From: an uncultured Clostridia bacterium
GTDB taxonomy: Bacteria; Bacillota; Clostridia; Peptostreptococcales; Anaerovoracaceae
DNA length: 10,797 bases
Assembly: GCA_938034165.1 (NCBI GenBank)
Contig: CALHKP010000021.1
Span: 1-10,797 of the forward strand
Direction: 5' to 3'
Within the stretch, counting starts at the first letter, position 1. The number at the start of each line of letters is the position of its first letter. Position numbers and translations under genes: made by a program. This document shows, one piece after another, positions 1 to 7,088 of the stretch. Below the pieces are notes generated by a model. It made no database searches and had not been told where the DNA came from. It was given only the letters and a program-made list of their open reading frames with translations.

Positions 1-81
1 AGCAGCTTGATTAATTGTTACCTAAAGGAATTTACACACTAATTTATACTTGACTAAATGAAAGAAGAATTTGGAGAGGAA

Positions 82-120
82 AATAAGCGAGATTTTTCAA
101 AACTTAAATCTACGCTTATT
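82..120. repeat. Hairpin-forming inverted repeat
   Basis: AATAAGCG (82-89) pairs with CGCTTATT (113-120), and the inner arm AGATTT (90-95) pairs with AAATCT (106-111). This gives 14 base pairs with a single bulged A at 112 and a 10-base loop. On the minus strand the stem runs into TTCCTCTCC, a poor U-tract, so it could be a weak secondary terminator for the M18 operon. On the plus strand it is followed by GAGG and is not a terminator. Its function is unknown. Confidence 0.6.
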
Positions 121-153
121 GAGGAACCAAATTTTACCGTACGATTTAACGAT

Positions 154-204
154 GTGGCAATCTGCGCTTAGTCAACCGCGAAAAAAGACAGCGCAGATTG
201 CGAC
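154..204. repeat. Long inverted repeat, 15 bp with one mismatch
   Basis: GCAATCTGCGCT (157-168) is perfectly complementary to AGCGCAGATTGC (190-201). The match extends to 154-168 against 190-204 with one mismatch, around a 21-base loop. The right arm overlaps the arm of the terminator-like hairpin at 188-222, so the two structures cannot form together. Confidence 0.7.
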
Positions 205-226
205 TATTGGAATATGCGCTGTTTTT
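181..226. terminator. Probable bidirectional Rho-independent terminator
   Basis: ACAGCGCA (188-195) pairs with TGCGCTGT (215-222), leaving a 19-base loop. The stem is flanked by an A-run (181-186) on the left and a T-run (222-226) on the right. Transcripts from either strand would therefore carry a stem followed by U residues; the minus-strand tail reads TCTTTTTT and is the better one. It lies about 115 bp past the M18 stop, so it is the best candidate for the end of that operon. The loop is longer than usual, and the alternative stem at 154-204 competes with it. Confidence 0.5.
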
Positions 227-236
227 CCTTATTTTG

Positions 237-256
237 TGGTTGATAGTAATCAACCA
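237..256. repeat. Short perfect hairpin, 8-bp stem and 4-base loop
   Basis: TGGTTGAT (237-244) pairs with ATCAACCA (249-256) around an AGTA loop. No U-tract follows on either strand, so it is not an ordinary terminator. GGTTGA (238-243) could instead pair with TCAACC (172-177), which lies in the loop of the 154-204 repeat. This adds to the alternative pairings in this spacer. Confidence 0.6.
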
Positions 257-337
257 AGCGTAGTCAAAACACTTTTGCCCTATAGACCCAAGTTTTTAAA
301 TTTCTTACATTTGCTTGTTTGGCAAACCATTGCTTCT

Positions 338-1603
338 TTACTCAAAGAATACTTTTATTGCTTTTCTCATATATTCGATGTCTGATGCTCCGCATGTTTC
401 AAAGGATGAATGCATAGCAAGCTGCGGAAAACCTAAGTCACAAACCCTTACAGGTATGTTCATGGACATTATGTTTCCAAGAGTTGAGCCTCCTGCAAGA
501 TCGGCTCTGTTTGAATAAATCTGATAAGGCACCTCTGCCTTTTTGCAAAGTTCAGCGAAGAATGCCCCGGATTCGCCGTCTGTTGAATATTTCTGAGCCG
601 CATTGAACTTGAGGGCGATACCTCTGTTCATCACTACCTTTTCGTTTGGATCGAAAAATTCGCTGTAGTTAGGTGAAAATGCATGGGCATTGTCGGCCGA
701 AAGTGCCATTCCTTCAGCAACGTCAATTACATGTTGCTCATATGAGCATCCCAAATTTTCGTTTACTCTTCTCATGACATCATAGAAAAACAGAGAAGCC
801 GCTCCCTGTCTTGTTCCGCTGCCTGTTTCTTCATTATCGAATACACAGTAAAAAGAACTGTGCTGAGTTTTTTTGCCTTCCAGAAATCCTCTGAGAGTTA
901 CGTAAGCACATGCCAGGTCATCAAGCTTTGGCGCTGACACAAACTCTTCATTTCTTCCCCAGATTCTTCCCTGTTCTCTTACATATAAGAAGAGATCCTT
1001 TGCAAGAACATCCTCAGGATTTACACCTGCAGCCGCTGCGATTTCAGCTTCGAATTCAGCCTCTGCACCTGCCTCACCGTAGATAGGCTTCATATCCTTT
1101 GCAACATTGAATTCATGACCTTTGTTGACACTGCGGTTAAAATGAATAGGTGCGTTTGGCATAATGCACATGTCTCTGTCAACGTTAACCAGCTTTTCTG
1201 TAAGCTTGCCGTCTTCTCCGGTAAAAACTCTTCCTGCAACAGACAGAGGTCTGTCCATCCATGTGCTAAAAATTCCGCCGCCGTAACTTTCCGTTCCCAG
1301 TACAGAGTATTTTCCGTCAACACTTATAACAGGTTTCTGCTTGAGCTTGAATCCCGGTGAATCGCTGTGGGAAGCCACAATTCTGTATCCGGGCTTTCTG
1401 TCATTCGGAATGCGAAATGCAATCAGACTCGAACCGTTTCTTGTTACAAAATAGCCCTTGTCAGGTTCAAGTGTCCAACTTTCCGATTCCGATAACTCTG
1501 TAAATCCGTTTTCCTGAAGCTCTTTTTTTACTTCCGCTATAACGTGAAACACTGAAGGTGTTTTGCTTAGAAAACTAAGTAATTTTTTTGCTGTGTCTGT
1601 CAT
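338..1603 (-). CDS. apeB: M18 family metallo-aminopeptidase
   Basis: A 421-residue protein of the M18 (aspartyl aminopeptidase-like) family, the usual length for bacterial members. These are cytoplasmic di-metal enzymes that remove N-terminal residues from peptides. The catalytic set is visible: ASHSDSPGFK with His79 near the start, LDDLACAY with Asp228/Asp229, the metal/general-base pair Glu258-Glu259 in DNEETGSG, Asp304 in SADNAHA, and His398 in the closing QLAMHSSFE motif. The fold is thus complete and the enzyme should be active; exact substrate preference cannot be read. No signal peptide is seen. The ATG start is preceded by GAGGGA at a good distance. It follows the M32 homologue by 19 bp on the same strand and looks like the last gene of a three-gene operon. 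The symbol apeB is chosen on length and family only. Confidence 0.93.
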   Translation of the reverse strand: MTDTAKKLLSFLSKTPSVFHVIAEVKKELQENGFTELSESESWTLEPDKGYFVTRNGSSLIAFRIPNDRKPGYRIVASHSDSPGFKLKQKPVISVDGKYSVLGTESYGGGIFSTWMDRPLSVAGRVFTGEDGKLTEKLVNVDRDMCIMPNAPIHFNRSVNKGHEFNVAKDMKPIYGEAGAEAEFEAEIAAAAGVNPEDVLAKDLFLYVREQGRIWGRNEEFVSAPKLDDLACAYVTLRGFLEGKKTQHSSFYCVFDNEETGSGTRQGAASLFFYDVMRRVNENLGCSYEQHVIDVAEGMALSADNAHAFSPNYSEFFDPNEKVVMNRGIALKFNAAQKYSTDGESGAFFAELCKKAEVPYQIYSNRADLAGGSTLGNIMSMNIPVRVCDLGFPQLAMHSSFETCGASDIEYMRKAIKVFFE

Positions 1604-1622
1604 CTTTTTTCCCTCTTTTTCT

Positions 1623-3113
1623 TTATTTCTCGAATTTTTCTCTCAGATATTCTACATAATAATTCGGATTCAGTTCTTCTTTGCAGGCTTTTTCTATAAG
1701 CTCAAAGGTATTGTAGCAGGCTCCCCACTCATAAACATTCTCTATCATCCACTTGTTGATGATAGATGTACCTGTTTTCAGAATCAGCTCATCGAGATTT
1801 CCGTGTTCCGCCTCTATGGCCTTTGCAAACTGTGCCGAAGCAACGCTGGCCAGCAGATAAGTCGGAAAATATCCCACATAACCGGCAGCCCAGTGAACAT
1901 CCTGAAGTATTCCTTCGGCATCATCGGAAGGCACGACCCCGAGATACTCTCTGTACTTATCCGTCCACACTTTCTTGGCCTCAGATACATCCAGTTCCCC
2001 GTTTATCAAAGCCCTTTCGATTTCGTAACGAATCATAACATGAACCAGATATGTGAGCTCATCTGCACTTATTCTCACAGGACTTTTTTCGCACCTGTTA
2101 ATATGGTCATAAAAAGCATCCAGACCAACATCTCTCAACTCCGGTACAATCTTTGCCGCCTTCGGAAAAACCCTCTTCCAAAATGCATAACTTCTTCCGA
2201 TTACATTTTCATAAAAGCGCCCTACAGCCTCATCCATAGCAAAGGATGGAGTTTCTCCCAGCAAAGTTCCCTTTAGGTTTCTGTTTATATTCTGCTGGTA
2301 AACACTCTTTCCGCCGGAATGAAGCACATTAAAGATGCCGACACAGAGGTCATCCTCAGAATAGTAATTCACGATTCTTACGTCAGAAGGTGAATTCGCA
2401 AGGACAGTTGCCTGAGCCCCAACGTCTACTCTTCCACGGTCAAAGTCAAAGCCGATTTCCGTCAGAAGAAGCTTCCATAACTTAATCTGAACATCTTCGG
2501 AAACCCCGGAAATAGGTGCTATGTCCTTGGTTTTGCTTTGTTCCTTCAGCTTGTTTTCTATCATAGAAAACAGTGGCTCTCTGATGGTTTCAACCATATT
2601 GTCTGCGTCTTTGCAGGAAAAACCTTCCACATAATAATTCAAAAGTGCATCGTATGGTTCTTCTTCGTATCCCCAATAGCCGGCAAAGCTTTTGAATGTG
2701 TTTATCAGCTTACTGAAATTCCCCTTAAATTTGTCAAAATCAGCTTCGTTTCTCGCTTCTTCCCACACCTGCTCAGAAAGTGCCACAAGTCTTATATATG
2801 CGGCGTATTCCTCCTCAGGAATCACTCTCATGGCTTCACCCGACTCCTTTATATGCCTGATCATTCTGTCAGTCACAAAGTCGTTTTTCGGATTGTTTTC
2901 GAAGTAAGCAAAGTCATCCAGAAACTCTCTGGATGTAAGCATCTTGTACTGCATGTCTGCAATAAAAGACATCACTTCACTTCTGTAGCCGATTGAATTT
3001 TTCGGCATGTATGTTACCTTATCCCAGTATATCAGCCCGTTCAGGGTGTATTTGCAATATTCTATTTTGGCTAACTGCTCACGAAATCCCGCAAGCCTTT
3101 CCTTGTATGTCAT
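1623..3113 (-). CDS. M32 carboxypeptidase homologue lacking the zinc site (probable pseudoenzyme)
   Basis: A 496-residue, uninterrupted member of the M32 (carboxypeptidase Taq) family. Fold signatures are retained: DVRI (244-247), RFYENVIGRS (299-308) with an aromatic region after it, an IRYEIERAL helix, DVHW (405-408) and GYFPTY (414-419). Active M32 enzymes bind a metal through HEXXH plus a Glu in a later HES motif. Here the first reads HSGGK (265-269): the catalytic Glu is Ser and the second His is Lys. The second reads DEA (294-296), keeping only the Glu. DVRI is followed by VN where the family has TT. Several codons differ by more than one base, so sequencing error is unlikely. Metal binding and peptidase activity are probably lost; another role is inferred, not shown. 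The ATG at 3113 is preferred because AGGGGAAG sits just upstream; an in-frame TTG at 3131 would swallow that site. It starts 24 bp after the upstream regulator gene. Confidence 0.9.
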   Translation of the reverse strand: MTYKERLAGFREQLAKIEYCKYTLNGLIYWDKVTYMPKNSIGYRSEVMSFIADMQYKMLTSREFLDDFAYFENNPKNDFVTDRMIRHIKESGEAMRVIPEEEYAAYIRLVALSEQVWEEARNEADFDKFKGNFSKLINTFKSFAGYWGYEEEPYDALLNYYVEGFSCKDADNMVETIREPLFSMIENKLKEQSKTKDIAPISGVSEDVQIKLWKLLLTEIGFDFDRGRVDVGAQATVLANSPSDVRIVNYYSEDDLCVGIFNVLHSGGKSVYQQNINRNLKGTLLGETPSFAMDEAVGRFYENVIGRSYAFWKRVFPKAAKIVPELRDVGLDAFYDHINRCEKSPVRISADELTYLVHVMIRYEIERALINGELDVSEAKKVWTDKYREYLGVVPSDDAEGILQDVHWAAGYVGYFPTYLLASVASAQFAKAIEAEHGNLDELILKTGTSIINKWMIENVYEWGACYNTFELIEKACKEELNPNYYVEYLREKFEK

Positions 3114-3137
3114 AAAATCTTCCCCTGACAAGCCTTT

Positions 3138-3713
3138 CTATTTCAGATTAAAATTAGTAAAAAACGGATGCAGCGTATTTCCGGCAAATTCCCTCTTCGG
3201 CGCCTTTGCTTTTTCCTCATTGTCTGCAACCTCTGCAAGAATTCTCTCCTCAAAAGCTTTCAGTTCCTCATTTTCGAGATATTCCATCAGCGCAAGAAAA
3301 ATTCTCGCTTCGCGCTTCAGCTTCTGCATCTTGAACTTGTGAGTTCTTACAGTGGCTGAGTTTATATCCATCTCCTCGCTTATCTCTCTGTTTTCCATCC
3401 CATCATGAATGGAAATCATCATTTTTTTCTGTATATCCGTTAATCCGTTAACCGACTTTTCCAGAGAAACAAGGCTCTTAAATGGGCCTTCATGCTCTTT
3501 GTAAATATGTTCGGCACAGGCTCTCTCTGCATCTACAGATCTTCCGTCAAATGTGTAAATCACGCCCTTCTCAAAGTTTTCACCGCAAAATATACATCTG
3601 TACACATTTCCGTCTTCCTCTATTGTATAACCTCTGATCAGTTCTGTTACTGTCAGATCCTTAAACTGGTTTTCCATCCTCGTTCTCCTCTCTTCGGAGT
3701 TCATCTTTGCCAA
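3138..3713 (-). CDS. Zinc-finger-like plus LuxR-type helix-turn-helix regulator
   Basis: A 191-residue putative DNA-binding protein. Residues about 38-75 hold a C2H2-like metal site: Cys40-X2-Cys43 (CIFCGENF) and His69-X4-His74 (HIYKEH). Residues about 89-130 (GLTDIQKKMM, then NREISEEMDINSATVRTHKF) match a LuxR/GerE-type helix-turn-helix, followed by a charged helix to about 165. It resembles clostridial and bacillar proteins that join this finger and HTH to a C-terminal DUF2087 domain, but here the chain ends without one. The start is a TTG at 3713, chosen because GAAGGAG lies 7-8 bases before it; the ATG three codons on is too far from that site. As first gene of the operon with the M32 homologue and M18 peptidase, it may control its own unit. 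The ligand, if any, is unknown. Confidence 0.75.
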   Translation of the reverse strand: MAKMNSEERRTRMENQFKDLTVTELIRGYTIEEDGNVYRCIFCGENFEKGVIYTFDGRSVDAERACAEHIYKEHEGPFKSLVSLEKSVNGLTDIQKKMMISIHDGMENREISEEMDINSATVRTHKFKMQKLKREARIFLALMEYLENEELKAFEERILAEVADNEEKAKAPKREFAGNTLHPFFTNFNLK

Positions 3714-3780
3714 CGTTCTTCTCCTTCAAATACCACCTTAAACTTTATCACACATCACCGCCCCATGCAAGAAAGTCCGG

Positions 3781-3808
3781 GTTTTATAAATATATACTTA
3801 TTTGTCAA
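3781..3808 (-). promoter_or_regulatory. Sigma-A-type promoter of the regulator-peptidase operon
   Basis: On the minus strand a perfect -35 box TTGACA (3803-3808) is followed after 16 bases by TAAAAC (3781-3786), a four-of-six -10 box in AT-rich sequence. The predicted transcript would start near 3774 and have a leader of about 60 bases before the TTG start at 3713. The -35 box lies at the very end of the T-rich tail of the pepX terminator, so one unit ends and the next begins within a few bases. Confidence 0.6.
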
Positions 3809-3859
3809 AAAACAAAAGAGGCAGCCGGTCAAAGTACCCTTTGCTCTTTTGCTGCCTCT
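3806..3859 (-). terminator. Rho-independent terminator of the pepX unit
   Basis: AGAGGCAGC (3817-3825) and GCTGCCTCT (3851-3859) form a perfect 9-bp stem. The 25-base loop can itself fold through CAAAG (3830-3834) and CTTTG (3839-3843). Read on the minus strand the stem is followed by TTTGTTTTTT, a good U-tract, 26 bp past the pepX stop codon. In the plus direction only a weak T-rich tail follows. Confidence 0.8.
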
Positions 3860-3884
3860 CTCGCTGTTTATTTGCACTGGTGTA

Positions 3885-5723
3885 TTATAACAATATAGGG
3901 CATTCTACCTTAATAGAATCCTGTTTTACAGTTATCTGTGTAACAGTGTCCGGTCTCTGAGTAGCTTCAGCGTCGATTCCGTATATAATCAGCGCCAGCT
4001 TGTGACCTTCCTTAACAGTATAATCTGTAGGAACCATATCAAATTTATAATTATAAAACTTTCCTTCTTCTATCTTTTCTTTGCTGTAATTGCAAGTTCT
4101 GTTCTGGGCGTTCAGCCATCCCCTTGTAATTACCTTAAATTCTGATGGTTCCTTTTCAAGTCCGAATTCGAAAGCGCCCTTTTCATCTTTGATTTCTTCT
4201 GCAGTGATTCTGTTGTCCTTTCCGAGGTCAACAAGCATTGCACTTAAGATTGCAGTCGGTTTATCGATTGCAGCATCAAAGCTTACATGAGCGTATCCGG
4301 CAAATCTCATGTCACCATTTGCTCCCTTTTCAGCAGGATCCCAGACATACTTGAGTCTGTTAGCGTAGCTTTCGTCTTCTGACATAACAAGCTCATTCAG
4401 CCATTCAGCCAGGTTGTCTTTTTCCTTGTTATAGACAGTGCTGTTAATGTCGTCTGTGATTACTGCTTCGCCTTCTGCATTTACAGGGAACATGTGTCTG
4501 TCCTCAAAAGGAGGCCAGATGTCTGATGTCATCCACCTTGTCTGGTCAACATTGCTTTCTACGAGGACCTTAGGTTCCTTTTCGGCACCTGTTTCAATTC
4601 CCTTAAGATAGTAATCGAGCCATTTTTCCAGAATCGGAAGAGTGTTTGACTCTTTCAGGTTGTAAATGTAGATATGTTCTCCCTGATGAAGCATTATTTT
4701 TCTTTCGATATTTCTCTTTGCAAGTTCATCAAAGAGTGGGAAACACTGGTTAGTCTTTACATTCCAGTCATTGATACCGTGAATGATAAAGAATGAGCAT
4801 TTTACGTTGTCCAGCTGGTTCAGATAGTTTCTTTCATCCCAGAATCTGTTGTAATTTCCACTTTCTCTATCCTCTCCTCTGAGAAGGTTTTCCTGTGACT
4901 GTTCGAATACTTCTTTTACCTTTGCAAAATCATCAGCGTCCTTCGCTCTGCTGAAGCAATATTTTGCAAGAATATCAAGGTCATCACCCTGCCAGCCGAT
5001 TGCAGTAAGGTTAAGACCGTTGCATTTGTAATATGCATACCAGTTGGAAATCGCAGCTTCAGGAATTACTGTTTTCAGACCTTCTACTCCTGTTGCAGCA
5101 ACTCCGATACACATAGTTCCCAGATATGACTTTGCTGTCATAGCAACGTTTCCTGTGCACCAGTCAGCTTTGATTTCGATGTTGTTTTCTTTGTCTGTAA
5201 ATGCTCTTGTTCTTCCGTTTAACCAGTCAATAACCGCTTTGAATGCAAGGATTTCTTCTCTTGAACCTGTAATTGTCACACCTTCGGATCCGCGTGTTCC
5301 CAGTCCTCCACAGAATACAGCGGCAAAATCTCTTTCGATAAAATGATCGTAAAGTTCTGATATACAGTCAAATGCAGGTTCTTCGTCTATGATTGCACTT
5401 TCGGCATAACCTTTTGTTTCTCTTACGATTTCAGGAGTCACTGTTCTGTCTTCTGAAAAATCGTATCGGATATCTTCTTCTCTTATATTCTGAGTGTCAT
5501 AAGCTTTTACTTCTGTATTAACGTCGTGTGGAACATACCAATCCTCGTTGCATGTAAGCATATAAGGGTTTGCAACATACAGAGCCGGCACCTTTGTGCC
5601 TTTTTCAGTTGAGAAAGGGCGTCTGATATAGACAGCCACAAGGTCTAACTTTCCGTCTTTGTCTGTGTCAACCGGTGTTTCCACATAAACTCTTTCGATA
5701 ATATAGTTCTTCTTACTATCCAT
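3885..5723 (-). CDS. pepX: Xaa-Pro dipeptidyl-peptidase (S15 family)
   Basis: A 612-residue S15 serine peptidase that would cut Xaa-Pro dipeptides from the N-terminus of proline-containing peptides. The nucleophile motif AKSYLGT gives Ser199, with the typical ATGVEGL shortly after. Asp319 in IIHGINDW and His350 in LHQGEH complete the triad. The Ser-Asp spacing of 120 and Asp-His spacing of 31 agree closely with Ser348, Asp468 and His498 of Lactococcus lactis PepX. The roughly 150-residue helical N-terminal domain of that enzyme is absent: this protein begins directly at the hydrolase domain, and the C-terminal beta-rich domain (about 390-612) is present. No signal peptide is seen, so it should be cytoplasmic. 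It starts 5 bp after the MFS gene stop, and its ribosome site (GAAGGAAG) lies inside that gene's end, suggesting translational coupling. Confidence 0.9.
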   Translation of the reverse strand: MDSKKNYIIERVYVETPVDTDKDGKLDLVAVYIRRPFSTEKGTKVPALYVANPYMLTCNEDWYVPHDVNTEVKAYDTQNIREEDIRYDFSEDRTVTPEIVRETKGYAESAIIDEEPAFDCISELYDHFIERDFAAVFCGGLGTRGSEGVTITGSREEILAFKAVIDWLNGRTRAFTDKENNIEIKADWCTGNVAMTAKSYLGTMCIGVAATGVEGLKTVIPEAAISNWYAYYKCNGLNLTAIGWQGDDLDILAKYCFSRAKDADDFAKVKEVFEQSQENLLRGEDRESGNYNRFWDERNYLNQLDNVKCSFFIIHGINDWNVKTNQCFPLFDELAKRNIERKIMLHQGEHIYIYNLKESNTLPILEKWLDYYLKGIETGAEKEPKVLVESNVDQTRWMTSDIWPPFEDRHMFPVNAEGEAVITDDINSTVYNKEKDNLAEWLNELVMSEDESYANRLKYVWDPAEKGANGDMRFAGYAHVSFDAAIDKPTAILSAMLVDLGKDNRITAEEIKDEKGAFEFGLEKEPSEFKVITRGWLNAQNRTCNYSKEKIEEGKFYNYKFDMVPTDYTVKEGHKLALIIYGIDAEATQRPDTVTQITVKQDSIKVECPILL

Positions 5724-5728
5724 TTGTG

Positions 5729-7000
5729 TTATTTTACTTCCTTCGCTTTTTGTTTTTTAAGAAATACTTTCCAGATTGCAACAAACACAGCTCCGAGAAG
5801 AAGCATTACAATCAGGAATCCAAAGAATAATCTGTATCCGTGTACCCCTGGGTTCTTATCAATAAGTACACCTGCAAGGACTGAGCAGAAAATTTCAGGC
5901 AGATATCCGATAGTTGAAATGATACCTGCAGCTGTTCCTGAATATTTTTCAGGAATTGCACCTTCGTCCATCATAGCCCAAGTCATAGCCATGTTTGCAC
6001 TGTAGAAGATATAAATCAGAATGAACAGGATTGTGAACAGCACAATGCTTCCTGTGTTCAGAGGCAGGAATAAGATTGCTGCTGTACCTGCTGCCATTGC
6101 AAGGAATGAAACAAGCATTACGTTACCTGTACCGATTCTGTCTGTGATATATCCGCCACCTACATTACCAAATAGTGAGAACCATCTCTTAAGTGCAGCA
6201 AGTGATGCAGCGAAAGTAACTGATGCTCCCAGAATGCTTGTTGCATATGGAGTAAAGTAGTAAAGTGACATTGTAAATACATAGTTACAGAAAGTAACCA
6301 TTGCGATAATCCAAAGTGCAGGAAGTTTAAGAACTTCTCCGATGCCCTTGAATGAAATCTTTTCACTCTGTTCTTCTGATTCACCCTTTACTGTGAAGAA
6401 GCAAAGGATACCCATAATTATTGTAAGAACTGAGTAGAATACGATTACGTAAATCATACCCTTGTGCTGGTCTTCCATCTGTCCTGCACCGATACGGAAT
6501 GCTGCTACAGCTGCCATTGCCATCAGCGCTGCACCGACACCACGGCCGCCTTCGAAGAATCCGAATGCCTTACCCTGGTCACCTGAACCTGAAAGAATTC
6601 TTACTGCTTTTACGCATGCAGGCCAGAAAGCAAACAGTGATGAAACACCCCAGAATGCATACAGACATACTAGCTGTACAAATGTCAGTGGCAGAAGGTG
6701 AAGGAATCCGCCAAGACCTGTACCGATAAGTGATACAGTCAGGATTGTTCTTGTTGAGAATCTGTCAGCAACAACGCCTCCGAACAGGTATGAAATCATA
6801 CCGAATACTCCAAGTACGCTTCCGAAAATACCCATCTGAGTGTTTGTCAGATGATAAGTTTCCAGATATGCATCATAATAGTCAAATCTGAAGTACGGTA
6901 ATCCGTAGATAATAGTACCACTGAAAGCAATAATGATAATTGCCCAGAAGTTCTTGGCCATCTTTTCGCCAAGACCGATTTTCTGTAAAAGTTTGTTCAT
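5729..7000 (-). CDS. Major facilitator superfamily transporter, 12 membrane spans
   Basis: A 423-residue hydrophobic protein with the pattern of 12 transmembrane helices. The MFS motif A is seen in the loop between helices 2 and 3 (GGVVADRFSTRT, residues 74-85). A cytoplasmic loop rich in Glu and Lys near residues 206-217 (GESEEQSEK) separates the two halves, and the end is basic (KKQKAK). The FFEGGRG stretch reminds me of the YihN/sugar-phosphate-permease side of the superfamily, but this is a weak assignment and the substrate is unknown. The ATG at 7000 has AGAGGTG upstream. It is followed by pepX after 5 bp, so the two are surely co-transcribed; uptake of a peptide or amino-acid derivative that PepX then processes, or export of the product, is an inference from that arrangement. 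Confidence 0.85.
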   Translation of the reverse strand: MNKLLQKIGLGEKMAKNFWAIIIIAFSGTIIYGLPYFRFDYYDAYLETYHLTNTQMGIFGSVLGVFGMISYLFGGVVADRFSTRTILTVSLIGTGLGGFLHLLPLTFVQLVCLYAFWGVSSLFAFWPACVKAVRILSGSGDQGKAFGFFEGGRGVGAALMAMAAVAAFRIGAGQMEDQHKGMIYVIVFYSVLTIIMGILCFFTVKGESEEQSEKISFKGIGEVLKLPALWIIAMVTFCNYVFTMSLYYFTPYATSILGASVTFAASLAALKRWFSLFGNVGGGYITDRIGTGNVMLVSFLAMAAGTAAILFLPLNTGSIVLFTILFILIYIFYSANMAMTWAMMDEGAIPEKYSGTAAGIISTIGYLPEIFCSVLAGVLIDKNPGVHGYRLFFGFLIVMLLLGAVFVAIWKVFLKKQKAKEVK

Positions 7001-7043
7001 TTTTACACCTCTTGTTTTTTAAAAAATTAATATATAATTCCAA

Positions 7044-7061
7044 CGGAAAAATTCTTTTCCG
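7044..7061. repeat. Perfect palindrome between the two MFS genes
   Basis: CGGAAAA (7044-7050) and TTTTCCG (7055-7061) form a 7-bp stem with a 4-base loop in the 88-bp gap between the two MFS genes. On the minus strand it is followed by TTGGAATTATATATT, not a clean U-tract, so it is either a weak terminator of the first MFS gene or an operator in front of the second. AT-rich sequence after it could contain a -10 box, but no convincing -35 is visible. Confidence 0.45.
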
Positions 7062-7088
7062 ATATAGACATACTAATTGTCCCTATTT

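Larger units (their letters stand above)
1..337. other. Gene-free intergenic region, rich in inverted repeats
   Basis: No convincing gene is visible here. The longest open frame (from a TTG at 71, running to 385) resembles nothing I know, is made largely of hairpin arms, and ends inside the antisense of the M18 gene. What the stretch does contain is a set of inverted repeats (82-120, 154-204, 188-222, 237-256) plus a longer-range 8-bp complement, CTACGCTT at 110-117 with AAGCGTAG at 256-263. TTGACTA (50-56) is the reverse complement of TAGTCAA, which occurs at 169-175 and 261-267. It lies just past the stop of the M18 gene, so at least part of it should act as a transcription end. Confidence 0.7.

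Noticed and set aside
71..385. Plus-strand open frame of 104 codons in the left spacer
   Set aside because: It starts at a TTG, its sequence is built from hairpin arms, it matches nothing recognisable and it runs into the antisense of the M18 gene.
1563..2276. Plus-strand open frame of 237 codons
   Set aside because: It lies antisense to the well-supported M32 homologue and the start of the M18 gene; its composition is that of a shadow frame.
2217..2321. Loss of the M32 active site through a frameshift or base error
   Set aside because: The frame is continuous and flanking motifs stay in register on both sides; the replaced codons (CAT-TCC-GGC-GGA-AAG and GAT-GAG-GCT) would need several independent changes.
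3113..3131. TTG start for the M32 homologue giving 502 residues
   Set aside because: The AGGGGAAG ribosome site would lie inside the gene, while it is ideally placed for the ATG at 3113.
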